A stretch of DNA of 64,000 bases from a bacterium HR29 (GTDB taxonomy: Bacteria; Chloroflexota; Dehalococcoidia; Tepidiformales; Tepidiformaceae), in contig BEIF01000001.1 in the NCBI GenBank assembly GCA_002898215.1, forward strand, positions 1,091,602 to 1,155,601. The letters are read 5' to 3'. Both the position numbers and the translations under genes were made by a program. Position 1 is the stretch's first letter. Every line of letters begins with the position of its first letter. Shown here piece by piece: positions 42,103-51,278 of this stretch. A model generated the notes under the pieces. The model was given only the letters and a program-made list of their open reading frames with translations, was not told the origin of the DNA and searched no databases.

Positions 42103-43445
42103 GCGGCATCCCTCCACTCCGCCTCGGCTGCGCCGGAGCCGTGGGGCCCACCGGCGAGCTCGAGGAGCCGTTCGACGGCTGCCTCGAAGGGGGTCAGGTC
42201 ATCCGGCCTCTGACGCAGGTATCCCTCGATCTCGCCGCGGAGCGCGATCGCCTGGTCGACGCGGGAGTCCGCACCGCGGACGTATGCACCGATGGCGATG
42301 AGGTCGCGGGCTTCTTCGTAGGCAGCCAGCAGCCCGCGCAGCCGCGTCGCCGCAGCGAGATGCTCCGACGAGGCGACCTTCGCCGCCAGGCGGGAGACGC
42401 TGGCGAGGACGTCGATGGGCGGGTAATGGCCAGCGTTGGCGAGGGGGCGGGAAAGGACGATGTGCCCGTCCAGGGTGGCGCGGGCCAGGTCGGCGATGGG
42501 TTCGTCGAGGTCGTCACCGTCGACGAGGACGGTGTAGATGGCCGTGATGGTGCCCCGCGCCGAGGGCCCTGCGCGCTCCACGAGCTGGGGCAGAACCGAG
42601 AACACCGAGGGAGGATATCCGCGCGTCGTGGGCGGCTCTCCGGCGGCCAGGCCGATCTCCCGCTGGGCCATCGCCACGCGAGTGAGCGAGTCGAACAGCA
42701 GGAGCACGTCGAGCCCTTCGTCGCGGAATCCCTCGGCGATGGCGGTCGCGACCTTGGCAGCCCCCAGCCGCATAGCGGGCGGATTGTCGCTGGTGGAGGC
42801 CACCACGACGCAGCGGGAGAGGGCATCGGGCCCGAGGTCGTGGTCGATGAACTCCCGCACCTCGCGGCCGCGCTCACCGATCAGGGCCAGCACGGTGACG
42901 TCGGCCGCGGTGCCCCGCGCCAGCATGCCGAGGAGGGTGCTCTTGCCCACGCCGGAGCCGGCGAAGATGCCGACGCGCTGGCCACGGCCCAAGGTGAGGA
43001 ACCCGTCCACCGCGCGCACGCCCGTAGGGAGCGGCCTGCGGATGGGCGGACGCTGGAGTGCGGGCGGTGGCGCGGCGTCGGCCGGAACCCAGCGGAGGAA
43101 GCGAGGAAGGGGTCGGCCATCGAGAGGTCGGCCAAGCCCGTCGAGCACGCGCCCCACCAGGGCCTCGCCGACCGGCGCCTCGAGCCCGCGGCCCAGCGCC
43201 TGGACGCGGGCACCGACTTCGATTCCGCCCCGTTCCAGCACCGTCACCCGCGCCGAAGCGGTGCGGGTGCCGGCAGCCTGAGCGGTGAGCGGGCGTCCGG
43301 CCGGGTCGGCGATGGCGACGAGCTCGTCCGGGAGCAGCGGAACGCCGCGGACGGTCACCGTGTCGCCGAGGACGGCGGCCACCGTCCCCTCGCGGCGGAA
43401 GAGGGGGGTGCGCGCGATGGCATCGAAGAGGCGCTCCACCGTCAC
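42099..43445 (-). CDS. fliI: flagellum-specific ATPase FliI
   Basis: 448 residues, F1-beta-like type III export ATPase. It has Walker A GIFAGSGVGKSTLLGML, IGERGREVREFI, Walker B GLDVLLLFDSLTRVAMAQREIGLAAGEPP in two stretches, and GYPPSVFSVLPQLVERAG. GTG 43445 lies in a GTGA overlap with fliH. It energises export of rod, hook and filament proteins with FliH and FliJ. Confidence 0.95.
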   Translation of the reverse strand: MTVERLFDAIARTPLFRREGTVAAVLGDTVTVRGVPLLPDELVAIADPAGRPLTAQAAGTRTASARVTVLERGGIEVGARVQALGRGLEAPVGEALVGRVLDGLGRPLDGRPLPRFLRWVPADAAPPPALQRPPIRRPLPTGVRAVDGFLTLGRGQRVGIFAGSGVGKSTLLGMLARGTAADVTVLALIGERGREVREFIDHDLGPDALSRCVVVASTSDNPPAMRLGAAKVATAIAEGFRDEGLDVLLLFDSLTRVAMAQREIGLAAGEPPTTRGYPPSVFSVLPQLVERAGPSARGTITAIYTVLVDGDDLDEPIADLARATLDGHIVLSRPLANAGHYPPIDVLASVSRLAAKVASSEHLAAATRLRGLLAAYEEARDLIAIGAYVRGADSRVDQAIALRGEIEGYLRQRPDDLTPFEAAVERLLELAGGPHGSGAAEAEWRDAA

Positions 43446-44149
43446 GGTGTCCACCCCCCAACCGCGCGGTGGAGCGCCTCGGATAGGCTGCCGAGGCGCG
43501 CATCGAGCGTGGCGTCGATCGTCCCGCCCTCGAGGTCGACGATGCAGCCCCCAAGCTCGACCGCGCTGTGCGGGCGCACGTACCGTCCCAGGTCGCCGAG
43601 GGCGGCTTCGACCTGGCCAGCGATGGACGGATGGACTCGGACGGAGAGGAGCTGCTCGGACGGCGCCAGTCGGAGGGCTTCTTCGCAAAGGGCGATGGTC
43701 GACTCGGGGTGGGCGTCGTACCAATCGGAGACGATGCGCCGGACTGCAAGCTCCACCGCACGCGCGACGACCGCGAGGGACTGCGAAGCGATCTGATCGC
43801 GAATCCGCTTCCCTTCTTGTGCGGCGGCGCGGACGAGCTCCAGGTGTGCCGCGAATTCGGCTTCGACTTCGGCCCGGGCTGCAGCCGCTCCTTCCGCGTA
43901 CCCCTGCCGACGGGCCTCGTCGCGCACCGCTTCGACACCTGCGACGAGTTCGGCCGCACGGCGTTCGGCGGCAGCGATGATGTCCGCTGCGCGGCGCTCG
44001 GCGGCAGCCACGATGTCGGCAGCGGTCGCCAGGGGAGCGTCGAGGGGGGCGATGTCGACGAGGGCAGAGCTGTTCACGCCAACGACGACCTCGCCCTGGG
44101 GCGGAGCAGCTCTGAGGAGCCGGGTGCGGCGGCTAGACGACGAGCTCAT
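43442..44149 (-). CDS. fliH: flagellar assembly protein FliH
   Basis: 235 residues. The central Ala/Glu/Arg coiled-coil (AAERRAADIIAAAERRAAEL) is an 11-residue repeat. The C-terminal FliH/V-ATPase-E-like domain includes AVELAVRRIVSDW, VRVHPS and GGCIVDLEGGTIDATLDARL. It regulates FliI. The ATG lies 17 bases inside the end of fliG. Confidence 0.9.
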   Translation of the reverse strand: MSSSSSRRTRLLRAAPPQGEVVVGVNSSALVDIAPLDAPLATAADIVAAAERRAADIIAAAERRAAELVAGVEAVRDEARRQGYAEGAAAARAEVEAEFAAHLELVRAAAQEGKRIRDQIASQSLAVVARAVELAVRRIVSDWYDAHPESTIALCEEALRLAPSEQLLSVRVHPSIAGQVEAALGDLGRYVRPHSAVELGGCIVDLEGGTIDATLDARLGSLSEALHRAVGGWTP

Positions 44150-45149
44150 CGTCGCCTCCGCGAGCAATCACGATCTCTTCGGCTTCGTCGAGCCGGCGGA
44201 TGATCTCGACGATGCGCGCTTGGGCCTCTTCGACTTGGCGCAGCCGGACGGGGCCCATCGCCTCCATGTCCTCGCGGAGCATGGCGGCCGCGCGCTGGGA
44301 CATGTTGCGGAGGATGGCCTCCTTCACGTTTTCGGGCGTGGCCTTGAGCGCAAGTGCCAGGTCGCGCACCTCCACTTCGCGAAGGATGCGCTGGATGGAG
44401 CGATCGTCGAGCTGGGCGATGTTCTCGAAGACGAACATGCGCTTCTTCACCTGCTCGGCGATCTCGGGTGCGTTGTCCTCGAGAGCCTCGATGATGGTCT
44501 TCTCCGTGAGCCGGCTGGTGTGCTTGAGCACGTTCACCAGCGTTTCGATGCCACCTACCGCGCGGAGCTCGCGGGACGGCTGCAGGACGGACGAGAGCTT
44601 CCGTCTGATGACGGTCTCGACCTCGGCCAGCACGTCCGGGCTGGCACGCTCCATGGCGGCGATGCGTTCGGCAACATCGGCGGCAAGGTCGGGCTCGAGG
44701 GCGGAAAGCACCTGGGCGGCCTTCTCCGGCTGGAGGAAGCAGAGCAAGAGCGCGATGGTTTGCGGGTGCTCGTTGACGAGGAAGTGAGTGAGCTGCTGCG
44801 CGTTCAGATGGCGGAGGAAGCCGAACGGCACGGAGGGGGAGGCGGCCGAGAGGCGGTCGATGAGCTGAGACGCCTTCTCCTCCCCAAGCGCGAGGCGGAG
44901 GAGCTCCTCGGCGTACTCCAGCCCGCCGAGGGAGATGACGTTCCGGGCCACGGCCGCCTCTTGGAACTCCTCGAGCACTGCGCGCCGCTGCTCGGGCCGG
45001 AGCTCGCCCAGGGCGGAGATCTCCCAGGTGAGCTGTTCGATGTCGTCGTCGCTGAGGTGGCGCAGCACCTCGGCCGAGCGCTCCTTGCCGAGGGTGATGA
45101 GGAGCGCCGCAGCCTTTCGCCGCCCGGTGAGACGGTCCTCGCGGGCCAC
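44133..45149 (-). CDS. fliG: flagellar motor switch protein FliG
   Basis: 338 residues. It has N-terminal AALLITLGKERSAEVLRHLSDDDIEQLTWEI, EHPQTIALLLCFLQPEKAAQVL, and the C-terminal torque domain with FVFENIAQLDDRSIQRILREV. That domain provides the charged helix that meets the stator. Two bases after fliF. Confidence 0.96.
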   Translation of the reverse strand: MAREDRLTGRRKAAALLITLGKERSAEVLRHLSDDDIEQLTWEISALGELRPEQRRAVLEEFQEAAVARNVISLGGLEYAEELLRLALGEEKASQLIDRLSAASPSVPFGFLRHLNAQQLTHFLVNEHPQTIALLLCFLQPEKAAQVLSALEPDLAADVAERIAAMERASPDVLAEVETVIRRKLSSVLQPSRELRAVGGIETLVNVLKHTSRLTEKTIIEALEDNAPEIAEQVKKRMFVFENIAQLDDRSIQRILREVEVRDLALALKATPENVKEAILRNMSQRAAAMLREDMEAMGPVRLRQVEEAQARIVEIIRRLDEAEEIVIARGGDDELVV

Positions 45150-45151
45150 CC

Positions 45152-46708
45152 TCAGGCACCCTCCTCACGCAGCCAGGTCTGGACGACGTCGGCCACAGCC
45201 CGAGGATTCGTCGCGGCGAGCTTCAGCACCCGCTCTTCGGTGGGGTCGGGCAGGGGATGGAGCTCGGGCGGCGGGGCCACGGACGGCGGCGGTTCCACGG
45301 AGGCCGTCACCCGGGACTGCGGAAGCGTTCGCAGCCACGCCTGCTGACGCTTGGCGAGGGAACGGGCCAACAGCATCACGAGGATGAAGGCGAGCACGAC
45401 CGCCAGGACGGGCAGCACGTAACGGACGTACTGGAGGTATTGGGCGAAGGCCGACCCGCTTTCGAAGACGTAGGCCTCGCGCACGCTGGCGTCGAACGGC
45501 AGACGGGTGACGGAGAGGGTATCGCCGCGCGTTTGGTCGAGCCCCACCGCCGCGGCAACGGCGCTCATGATGGCGGACTCCTGGACAGCGGGGACGCTCT
45601 CGTCGAGCACGACCGACACGCTGAGCCGCTCGACGCGGCCGGGGGCGCGGACCGTGGTGGTCGTCGTGCGCGAGATCTCGTTGTTGACCGTCGTTTCGGT
45701 GCGGGTGTACTCGCTGTTCCCCGTGGCGTTCGTCCCTGGGCCGGCGTTCGGGCCCCCGTTCGCGCCCGTGCCAGGGACGTTGCCAATCGTGAGGTTCGTG
45801 CCCGTGAACGTCTCCGTGACCGTCGATTGGCTCCGGACGACGGCCTCCTCCGCGGGGGCGAATTGGTCCGAGGTCTCGGTGACGGCATCGAAGTTCAGGA
45901 GGGCGCGGACCGTGACGGCGCTGCGGCCCGGGCCGACGATCTTGGCCAGCGTGTTCTCCAAGTCGCGCTGGAGTGCGAGCTCGTACTGGCGCTGCAGTTC
46001 GAGCTGCGTCGTGGTGGCGCCCGAAACGAAGCTGCCCTCGGCGGCGGCACCGTCGTAGAGCACCCTCCCGCTCTGGTCGATGACGGTGATGTGCTTCGGC
46101 TCCAGCCCCTGCACCGAGTTCGCGACCAGGTTCACGATGCCGTGGACCTGCTCCTCGGAGAGCGACGCACCCGGTCGGAGTTGGAGGAGGACGCTCGCCG
46201 TCGCGGGCTTCTCGTCCTCTCGGAAGAGGGCTTCCTCCGGGATGTTGATGTGCACCCGACTCGCCCGAACGGCATCGAGGGTGTTGATCGAGCGGGCGAG
46301 CTCGCCCTCGAGCGCGCGGCGGAAGTTCACCTTCTGTTCGAAGTCGGTGACGCCGAACTTCGTCTCGTCGAAGAGCTCGAAGCCCACTCCCCCGCCCTTG
46401 GGGAGCCCCGCCTGGGCGAGCTTGATGCGCACTTCGGCGACTTTGTTCGCCGGGACGGCGACGCTCGCGCCACCGGCGCCGATCTCGTAGGGAATGCCCT
46501 CTTTCTCGAGCTGGTCGGCGATGGCCGCCGAGTCCTCGGGTGCGAGGCCGCTGTAGGCGACGACGAGGTTGGGCTTCCGGGAGAGGGTGAAGACGTAGAC
46601 GACGGCGACGATGGTGACGGCCGCCAGCCCGGCGACGGCGAGCTGCCGGCCACGCGTCAGGCTGTTCCACCAATCGCGGAGCGAGGCGAGCGAGAGGCCT
46701 TGCTGCAA
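45152..46708 (-). CDS. fliF: flagellar MS-ring protein FliF
   Basis: 518 residues. First transmembrane helix LAVAGLAAVTIVAVVYVF, then YSGLAPEDSAAIADQLEKEGIPYEI, VRIKLAQAGLPKGGGVGFELFD, ARVHINIPEEALF-type RBM sequence and KHITVIDQSGRVLYDG. A second helix near the C-terminus precedes the FliG-binding tail VADVVQTWLREEGA. TTG 46708 is favoured because AGGTGG lies five bases before it; GTG 46717 is an alternative. Leads the flagellar operon; no convincing promoter seen. Confidence 0.94.
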   Translation of the reverse strand: MQQGLSLASLRDWWNSLTRGRQLAVAGLAAVTIVAVVYVFTLSRKPNLVVAYSGLAPEDSAAIADQLEKEGIPYEIGAGGASVAVPANKVAEVRIKLAQAGLPKGGGVGFELFDETKFGVTDFEQKVNFRRALEGELARSINTLDAVRASRVHINIPEEALFREDEKPATASVLLQLRPGASLSEEQVHGIVNLVANSVQGLEPKHITVIDQSGRVLYDGAAAEGSFVSGATTTQLELQRQYELALQRDLENTLAKIVGPGRSAVTVRALLNFDAVTETSDQFAPAEEAVVRSQSTVTETFTGTNLTIGNVPGTGANGGPNAGPGTNATGNSEYTRTETTVNNEISRTTTTTVRAPGRVERLSVSVVLDESVPAVQESAIMSAVAAAVGLDQTRGDTLSVTRLPFDASVREAYVFESGSAFAQYLQYVRYVLPVLAVVLAFILVMLLARSLAKRQQAWLRTLPQSRVTASVEPPPSVAPPPELHPLPDPTEERVLKLAATNPRAVADVVQTWLREEGA

Positions 46709-46858
46709 TGCGACCACCTGCTGCCGTGCTGACCCCAGGCTAGGCAGCGACCGGCGGCGCTCCGTATTGGCAATTCCCCGATTTCGCCGTGAGGAACACG
46801 TGGAGCCCCGGGAACGAATCCCCGATCTTGGACCCCGCGACCGCGAGCCGAAGCGCGG

Positions 46859-46887
46859 TTTACGCCCTGCGCCGCCTGGGCTATCGT
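46859..46887 (+). promoter_or_regulatory. promoter of the MaoC-type dehydratase operon
   Basis: TTTACG (46859-46864), 17 bases, TATCGT (46882-46887). GTG 46923 follows with AAGGGAGGAGAG as ribosome binding site. Confidence 0.55.
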
Positions 46888-46922
46888 TGCAGCGCAACTC
46901 GCCAAGGAAGGGAGGAGAGACC

Positions 46923-47423
46923 GTGACGGAGTCAGCGACTCCTTCGCTGGGGCTCGTGACCGATGAGCTCCGGGCCGCGATCGGCAAGGAGAGCGAGCCC
47001 TGGACGGTCGAGGTCGACAAGACCTCGATCCGCATGTTCGCCCGCGCCGTGGGCCACACCGACCCCGTCTACTACGACGAGGAGGCGGCGAAGGCCGCCG
47101 GCTACCGCAGCCTGCCAGCACCGCCGGGGTACCTGGGAACTCCCGTCTACAACCCGAAGACGAGCGACGCCTTCGGCGGCCGGCGGATGAACCTGCCGCA
47201 GCCCGGGCGCCCGCTCCACCGGGTGCTGAACGGTGGGACCGAGATCGAGTACTTCGACGACATCTGCGCCGGCGACGTGCTCACGGCCACGTCGTACCTC
47301 GCCGACGTCCAGGAACGGCGGGGCAGCATCGGTGACATGCTGATCATGACCATGAAGACGGTGTACCGGAACCAGGAAGGAAAGGTCGTCGCCATCATGA
47401 CCGGGACGACCATTCGGTACTGA
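46923..47423 (+). CDS. MaoC-family dehydratase, N-terminal-type (FAS1-like) subunit
   Basis: 166-residue hot-dog-fold protein: VEVDKTSIRMFARAVGHTDPVYYDEEAAKAAGYRSLPAPPGYLGT, then LNGGTEIEYFDDICAGDVLTATSYL. This is the substrate-binding half of two-subunit enoyl-CoA/acyl-ACP hydratases. GTG start with a strong ribosome binding site. The next gene supplies the catalytic half. Confidence 0.88.
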   Translation: MTESATPSLGLVTDELRAAIGKESEPWTVEVDKTSIRMFARAVGHTDPVYYDEEAAKAAGYRSLPAPPGYLGTPVYNPKTSDAFGGRRMNLPQPGRPLHRVLNGGTEIEYFDDICAGDVLTATSYLADVQERRGSIGDMLIMTMKTVYRNQEGKVVAIMTGTTIRY

Positions 47424-47442
47424 GGCGAGAAGGGAGAGAACG

Positions 47443-47862
47443 ATGGGCGCGCGCTGGAGCGAAGTGTACGAAGGGATGGAGATCCCGCCGCTGAAGAAGA
47501 ACTGCAGCACGCAGCAGCTGGTGATGTGGGCGGCCGCGTCGGGCGACTTCTATCAGATTCATTACGACAAGGACTTCGCCCTCGCGACCGGCCTGAAGAA
47601 CATCATCGTCCACGGAGCGTTGAAGCACGCCTTCCTCGGCCAGCTGCTCCACGACTGGATCGGCAACGAAGGCCGCATCAAGCGCTTCGGCTGCAGCTAC
47701 CGCGGGATGGATTACCCCAACCAGGACATCATCTGCCGGGGCGTCGTCACCCGGAAGTACGAGAAGGACGGCGAGAAGCTCGTCGACCTCGAGATCTGGA
47801 CCGAGAACCCGGAGGGGCAGAAGACCTCGCCCGGTTCGGCCACCGTGCGGCTTCCTGACTAG
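47443..47862 (+). CDS. MaoC-family dehydratase, catalytic subunit
   Basis: 139 residues. The R-hydratase motif is present as WAAASGDFYQIHYDKDFALATGLKNIIVHGAL (catalytic Asp and His) and continues AFLGQLLHDWIG. With the previous gene it should form a heterodimeric (3R)-hydroxyacyl hydratase, acting in beta-oxidation or steroid/fatty-acid pathways. Substrate unknown. Confidence 0.88.
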   Translation: MGARWSEVYEGMEIPPLKKNCSTQQLVMWAAASGDFYQIHYDKDFALATGLKNIIVHGALKHAFLGQLLHDWIGNEGRIKRFGCSYRGMDYPNQDIICRGVVTRKYEKDGEKLVDLEIWTENPEGQKTSPGSATVRLPD

Positions 47863-47874
47863 GGCGCAGCCGCC

Positions 47875-48851
47875 GTGGGCAACCTTCTCGAAGGGAAAGT
47901 CATCGCCATGACAGGGGCAGGGCGCGGCATCGGCGGGAGTGCGCCCTGCTGGCCGCCTCCGAAGGCGCCCGGGTCGTCGTCAACGACCCGGGCGTCAATC
48001 CGGACGGTACCGGTCACGACCAGGGTCCCGCCGAACAGGTCGTCGAGGAGATCCGCAAGATGGGCGGCGAGGCCGTCCCTAACTTCGCCGACGTCTCAAC
48101 CATGGAAGGCGGCGAGAGCGTCATCCGCACCGCTCTCGATACCTGGGGGCGGCTCGACGGCCTGGTGAACCTGGCGGCCATCCTCCGCGATCGGATGATT
48201 TTCAACATGACCGAAGAGGAGTGGGACGACGTCATCCGCGTCGACCTGAAGGGGCACTTCACGACGATCAAGCCGGCCTCGGTGCTCTTCCGTCAGCAGC
48301 GGTACGGGCGGATCGTCAACTTCTCCTCCGTCTCCGGGCTCCAGGGGAACTCGGGTCAGGCGAACTACGGGGCGGCGAAAGCCGGCGTAGCGGGCCTGAC
48401 GCGGGTCGTGGCGCGCGACCTCGGTCGGTACGGGGTGACCTGCAACGCTATCGCCCCCGGGGCACAGACCCGTCTCACAGCGACGGTTCCCCAGCAAGCG
48501 CGGGAGGTTCGCGCCCAGCGGGGCATCGCCGGCGCGGGCACGGCCGTGCCGGCGGCCGCCAACCGGGCAGCGGAGGAGGCGGCCGCGATGCGCACGCCAG
48601 ACATGGTGGCGCCGATGACCATCTACCTCCTCCTCGACGAGGCCTGGAACATCAACGGCCGCATCTTCCAGGTGGCGGGGGGCCACATCGGCCTGCTGGC
48701 CGACCTGTATCCACCCTTCCGCAACATCTACAAGCACGGGAAGTGGACGCTCGACGAGCTACGGATGCTGGTGCCGACGCAGCTCATGGCCGGCATCCCG
48801 AATCCCGCCCCGCCGGCAGAGGACATCCGCATCCCCGGGAGGGACTTCTGA
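47875..48851 (+). pseudogene. short-chain dehydrogenase/reductase with a frameshift near its start
   Basis: GTG 47875 opens with LEGKVIAMTGAGRGIGG, then the frame is lost. One base appears missing after 47934: inserting a single C restores GIGRECALLAASEGARVVVNDPG in the frame that stays open to 48851. That frame contains LDGLVNLAAILRD, NFSSVSGL and NYGAAKAGV (Tyr-Lys pair), giving a full SDR of ~325 residues. Either a recent pseudogene, a programmed shift, or a sequencing error in GC-rich DNA. It completes a dehydratase-dehydrogenase set resembling the modules of multifunctional beta-oxidation enzymes. Confidence 0.8.
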
Positions 48852-48854
48852 GGG

Positions 48855-48881
48855 GGCGCCGGGGCCGATCACCCCGGCGCC
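48855..48881 (+). terminator. strong hairpin after the SDR gene
   Basis: Perfect 10-bp stem GGCGCCGGGG (48855-48864) and CCCCGGCGCC (48872-48881) with a 7-base loop, four bases after the stop. Followed by GCTCTTCC, only a weak T-run. Confidence 0.55.
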
Positions 48882-48898
48882 GCTCTTCCATGCTCCGG

Positions 48899-48904
48899 TA
48901 GACT
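48899..48904 (+). promoter_or_regulatory. -10 element, leaderless start of a small membrane protein gene
   Basis: TAGACT, seven bases, ATG 48912, right after the hairpin. Confidence 0.5.
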
Positions 48905-48911
48905 GGGAGCG

Positions 48912-49169
48912 ATGGGTTTCTACCACGGCCGAGGCTCGGAGCCCCCGCCGGGAAGCTGGCGGGAAACGTTCGCCATCATCGGCATCGTCTTCCGGACGCT
49001 GGCGGTGCCGCTCGCGATCCTGTTCGGCGCAATGGCGGGGCTCTTCCTGCTCTTCTGGCTCTTCACCATCCATCCGCTGGCAGCGGGGGGCCTCGTCGCG
49101 CTGGGCCTTGCCGTGCTCGGAGCGCGCGCCTTCTGGGAGTGGCGCCACCCTCCGGAGCTCCCCCGATGA
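48912..49169 (+). CDS. small two-helix membrane protein
   Basis: 85 residues with two hydrophobic helices (FAIIGIVFRTLAVPLAILFGAMAGLFLLFWLF as a long first span, then GGLVALGLAVLGARAF). No known domain. Its stop overlaps the yggS ATG, so it leads the yggS-proC-yggT operon. Confidence 0.65.
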   Translation: MGFYHGRGSEPPPGSWRETFAIIGIVFRTLAVPLAILFGAMAGLFLLFWLFTIHPLAAGGLVALGLAVLGARAFWEWRHPPELPR

Positions 49170-49864
49170 GCAGCATCCTGTCGCCGTCGGTCGAGGCGGT
49201 TATCGCCGCGAACGTCGCCCGCATCCGCCAACGCATCGCCGACGCGTGCGCCCGGGCCGGTCGCGACCCCGCCGAGGTAGTACTGGTGGCCGTAACGAAG
49301 GGGAAAAGCCTCGCTGCGGTGGCCGCCCTTGCCCGAGCCGGGGTCTTCGACATCGGCGAGAACCGCGTCCAGGAAGGCGAAGCCAAACGTCGAGCGGCGG
49401 AGCTGGCCGGCCTTGCCGGGCTCCGCTGGCATCTCGTCGGACACCTGCAGCGGAACAAGGCGGCCCGGGCGCTGCGGACCTTCCACGTGCTCCACGGCAT
49501 CGACAGCGCCGCGGCCCTCGAAGCGCTGGCCCGGCGGGCCACGGAACCGGTGCCCGTCTTCCTCGAGGTGAACGTGGCTGGGGAGCCTTCGAAACACGGC
49601 TGCGCCCCGGAGGCGCTTCCCACGCTCGTCGAAACCGCACGCCGCCTCCCCGCCATCCGGCTCGAGGGGTTGATGACCGTCGCCCCCGTCGCCGATGATC
49701 CCGAGGACGTGCGGCCGGTGTTCCGGGAATTGCGCCCTCTTGCACAGGAGTTCGGCCTGACGAAACTCTCGATGGGGATGTCGGGCGACTTCGAGGTCGC
49801 GATTGAAGAGGGAGCGACGCACGTGCGCCTCGGACGTGCTCTGTTCGAAGGAGCCATCCCGTGA
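49166..49864 (+). CDS. yggS: PLP homeostasis protein (YggS/PROSC family)
   Basis: 232-residue PLP-binding alanine-racemase-like barrel. It has VLVAVTKGKS with the PLP Lys, IGENRVQEG, WHLVGHLQRNKA, NVAGEPSKHG, GLMTVAP and LSMGMSGDFEVAIEEGATHVRLG. Controls free PLP and amino-acid pools. ATG 49166 in an ATGA overlap; GTGA overlap with proC. The yggS-proC-yggT order is a widely conserved cluster. Confidence 0.93.
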   Translation: MSSILSPSVEAVIAANVARIRQRIADACARAGRDPAEVVLVAVTKGKSLAAVAALARAGVFDIGENRVQEGEAKRRAAELAGLAGLRWHLVGHLQRNKAARALRTFHVLHGIDSAAALEALARRATEPVPVFLEVNVAGEPSKHGCAPEALPTLVETARRLPAIRLEGLMTVAPVADDPEDVRPVFRELRPLAQEFGLTKLSMGMSGDFEVAIEEGATHVRLGRALFEGAIP

Positions 49865-50652
49865 GGCTGGTCATCGTGGGTGGCGGCATCATGGGCGAGG
49901 CGCTCCTGGCGGCGGCGTTGCGCCAGCGTGTCGTCGAGCCGCAGGACGTCACCGTCTGCGAACTGGTGGAACATCGGCGGCTGCAGCTCCGCAGTGAGTA
50001 CGGCGTCGAGACGACCGAGGCCTGCGAAGGGCCGATCCGCCAAGCCGATGTCGTGGTCGTCGCGGTGAAGCCGCAGGACATCGGGGGAGTCCACGGAGCG
50101 CTGCGGGACGACGCCCTGCTCGTCTCCATTGCTGCCGGGGTGCCGATGCGCCGGCTTGCCACCCACTTCGAGCACCGCCGTATCGTGCGGGTGATGCCGA
50201 ACACCCCGGCGGCCGCGGGCGCCGGCATGAGCGTCTGGACCTGCACCGAGGACGTGACGCCCGAACAGCGGAGCTTCGTGAGCCGATTGCTCGGCGCTCT
50301 GGGCCGGGAGCTGTACGTAAGCGATGAGCGGAAGATCGACATGGCTACCGCGGTCAGCGGTAGCGGCCCCGCGTACGTGTTCCTGTTCGCCGAAGCGTTG
50401 ATCGAAGGGGCGGTGGGGATCGGCCTGCCGCGGAACCAAGCGGAGGAGCTGGTGTGGCAGACGATCCTCGGGGCCGCCGTCTACGCGCAGCAGGCAGGGA
50501 AGAGCGCCGCCGACCTCCGCGCCATGGTCACCTCGCCGGCGGGAACGACCGCCGCCGGCTTGCTGGCGATGGAACGCGCCGCCTTCCGCGCCGCCGTTAT
50601 CGATGCCGTCCGTGCGGCCTACCAACGGGCGCTGGAACTGGGCGAAGGCTGA
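49861..50652 (+). CDS. proC: pyrroline-5-carboxylate reductase
   Basis: 263 residues, last step of proline synthesis. N-terminal Rossmann motif [11 protein letters not shown], the NADP contact [23 protein letters not shown] and the signature [28 protein letters not shown], then [14 protein letters not shown] start overlaps yggS stop; its stop overlaps the first yggT ATG. Confidence 0.94.
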   Translation: MRLVIVGGGIMGEALLAAALRQRVVEPQDVTVCELVEHRRLQLRSEYGVETTEACEGPIRQADVVVVAVKPQDIGGVHGALRDDALLVSIAAGVPMRRLATHFEHRRIVRVMPNTPAAAGAGMSVWTCTEDVTPEQRSFVSRLLGALGRELYVSDERKIDMATAVSGSGPAYVFLFAEALIEGAVGIGLPRNQAEELVWQTILGAAVYAQQAGKSAADLRAMVTSPAGTTAAGLLAMERAAFRAAVIDAVRAAYQRALELGEG

Positions 50653-50912
50653 TGGACCCGGCGATCGCCGCGCTCTTTCGAGTCTTTCTGTACGCGCTCA
50701 TCGTGGCCATCGTTCTGCGGGCGATCCTGAGCTGGTTCCCGCTCGACCCGCGGACTCCGTACTACCAGTTCCTGATCCGGGTCACCGAGCCCCTGCTCGA
50801 GCCGGTACGACGCGTGCTTCCCCGCCTCGGGATGATCGACCTGAGCCCCATGGTGGTTCTCCTCCTCCTGTTCCTCATGGTGAACGTGGTCGAGCGCCTC
50901 GCGTCGGGGTGA
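50652..50912 (+). CDS. yggT: YggT-family membrane protein, copy 1
   Basis: 86 residues, two hydrophobic helices around the family motif [35 protein letters not shown] and [12 protein letters not shown]. Role uncertain; linked to osmotic tolerance or cell-division sites in other bacteria. Coupled to proC by TGATG. Confidence 0.88.
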   Translation: MDPAIAALFRVFLYALIVAIVLRAILSWFPLDPRTPYYQFLIRVTEPLLEPVRRVLPRLGMIDLSPMVVLLLLFLMVNVVERLASG

Positions 50913-50966
50913 GCAGCGGGCCCGCCTCTGATACGATGGGCGAAGGACCTCGAGGTCGGTGCGCCG

Positions 50967-51227
50967 ATGGACCCGTACGTCGCCCAGTTCACCGTGACCT
51001 TCCTGCAGATCCTCACCTGGGCGATCATTGCGCGGGCGTTAATGAGCTGGCTTCCCATCGACCCTTCGAGCTCGCTCTACCAGCTGCTGTTCCGGGTGAC
51101 CGAGCCGATTATCGAACCGATCCGGCGCGTGCTGCCGCCGATGGGCTTCATCGACCTCAGCCCGCTGGCGGCGATCCTGCTCTTGTGGATGATGCAGTCC
51201 CTGGTAGTGAACCTAACGGCGGCGTGA
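50967..51227 (+). CDS. yggT: YggT-family membrane protein, copy 2
   Basis: 86 residues, same length as copy 1 and collinear: RALMSWLPIDPSSSLYQLLFRVTEPIIEPIRRVLPPMG, then IDLSPLAAILLL. A tandem duplicate, 54 bases after copy 1. A TACGAT hexamer in the gap (about 50929-50934) could drive it separately. Confidence 0.88.
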   Translation: MDPYVAQFTVTFLQILTWAIIARALMSWLPIDPSSSLYQLLFRVTEPIIEPIRRVLPPMGFIDLSPLAAILLLWMMQSLVVNLTAA

Positions 51228-51278
51228 AGGTTGCCCGCCTAGCCCGAAGCCGGCCGCGGTGCGAGACTCCATGACAGG

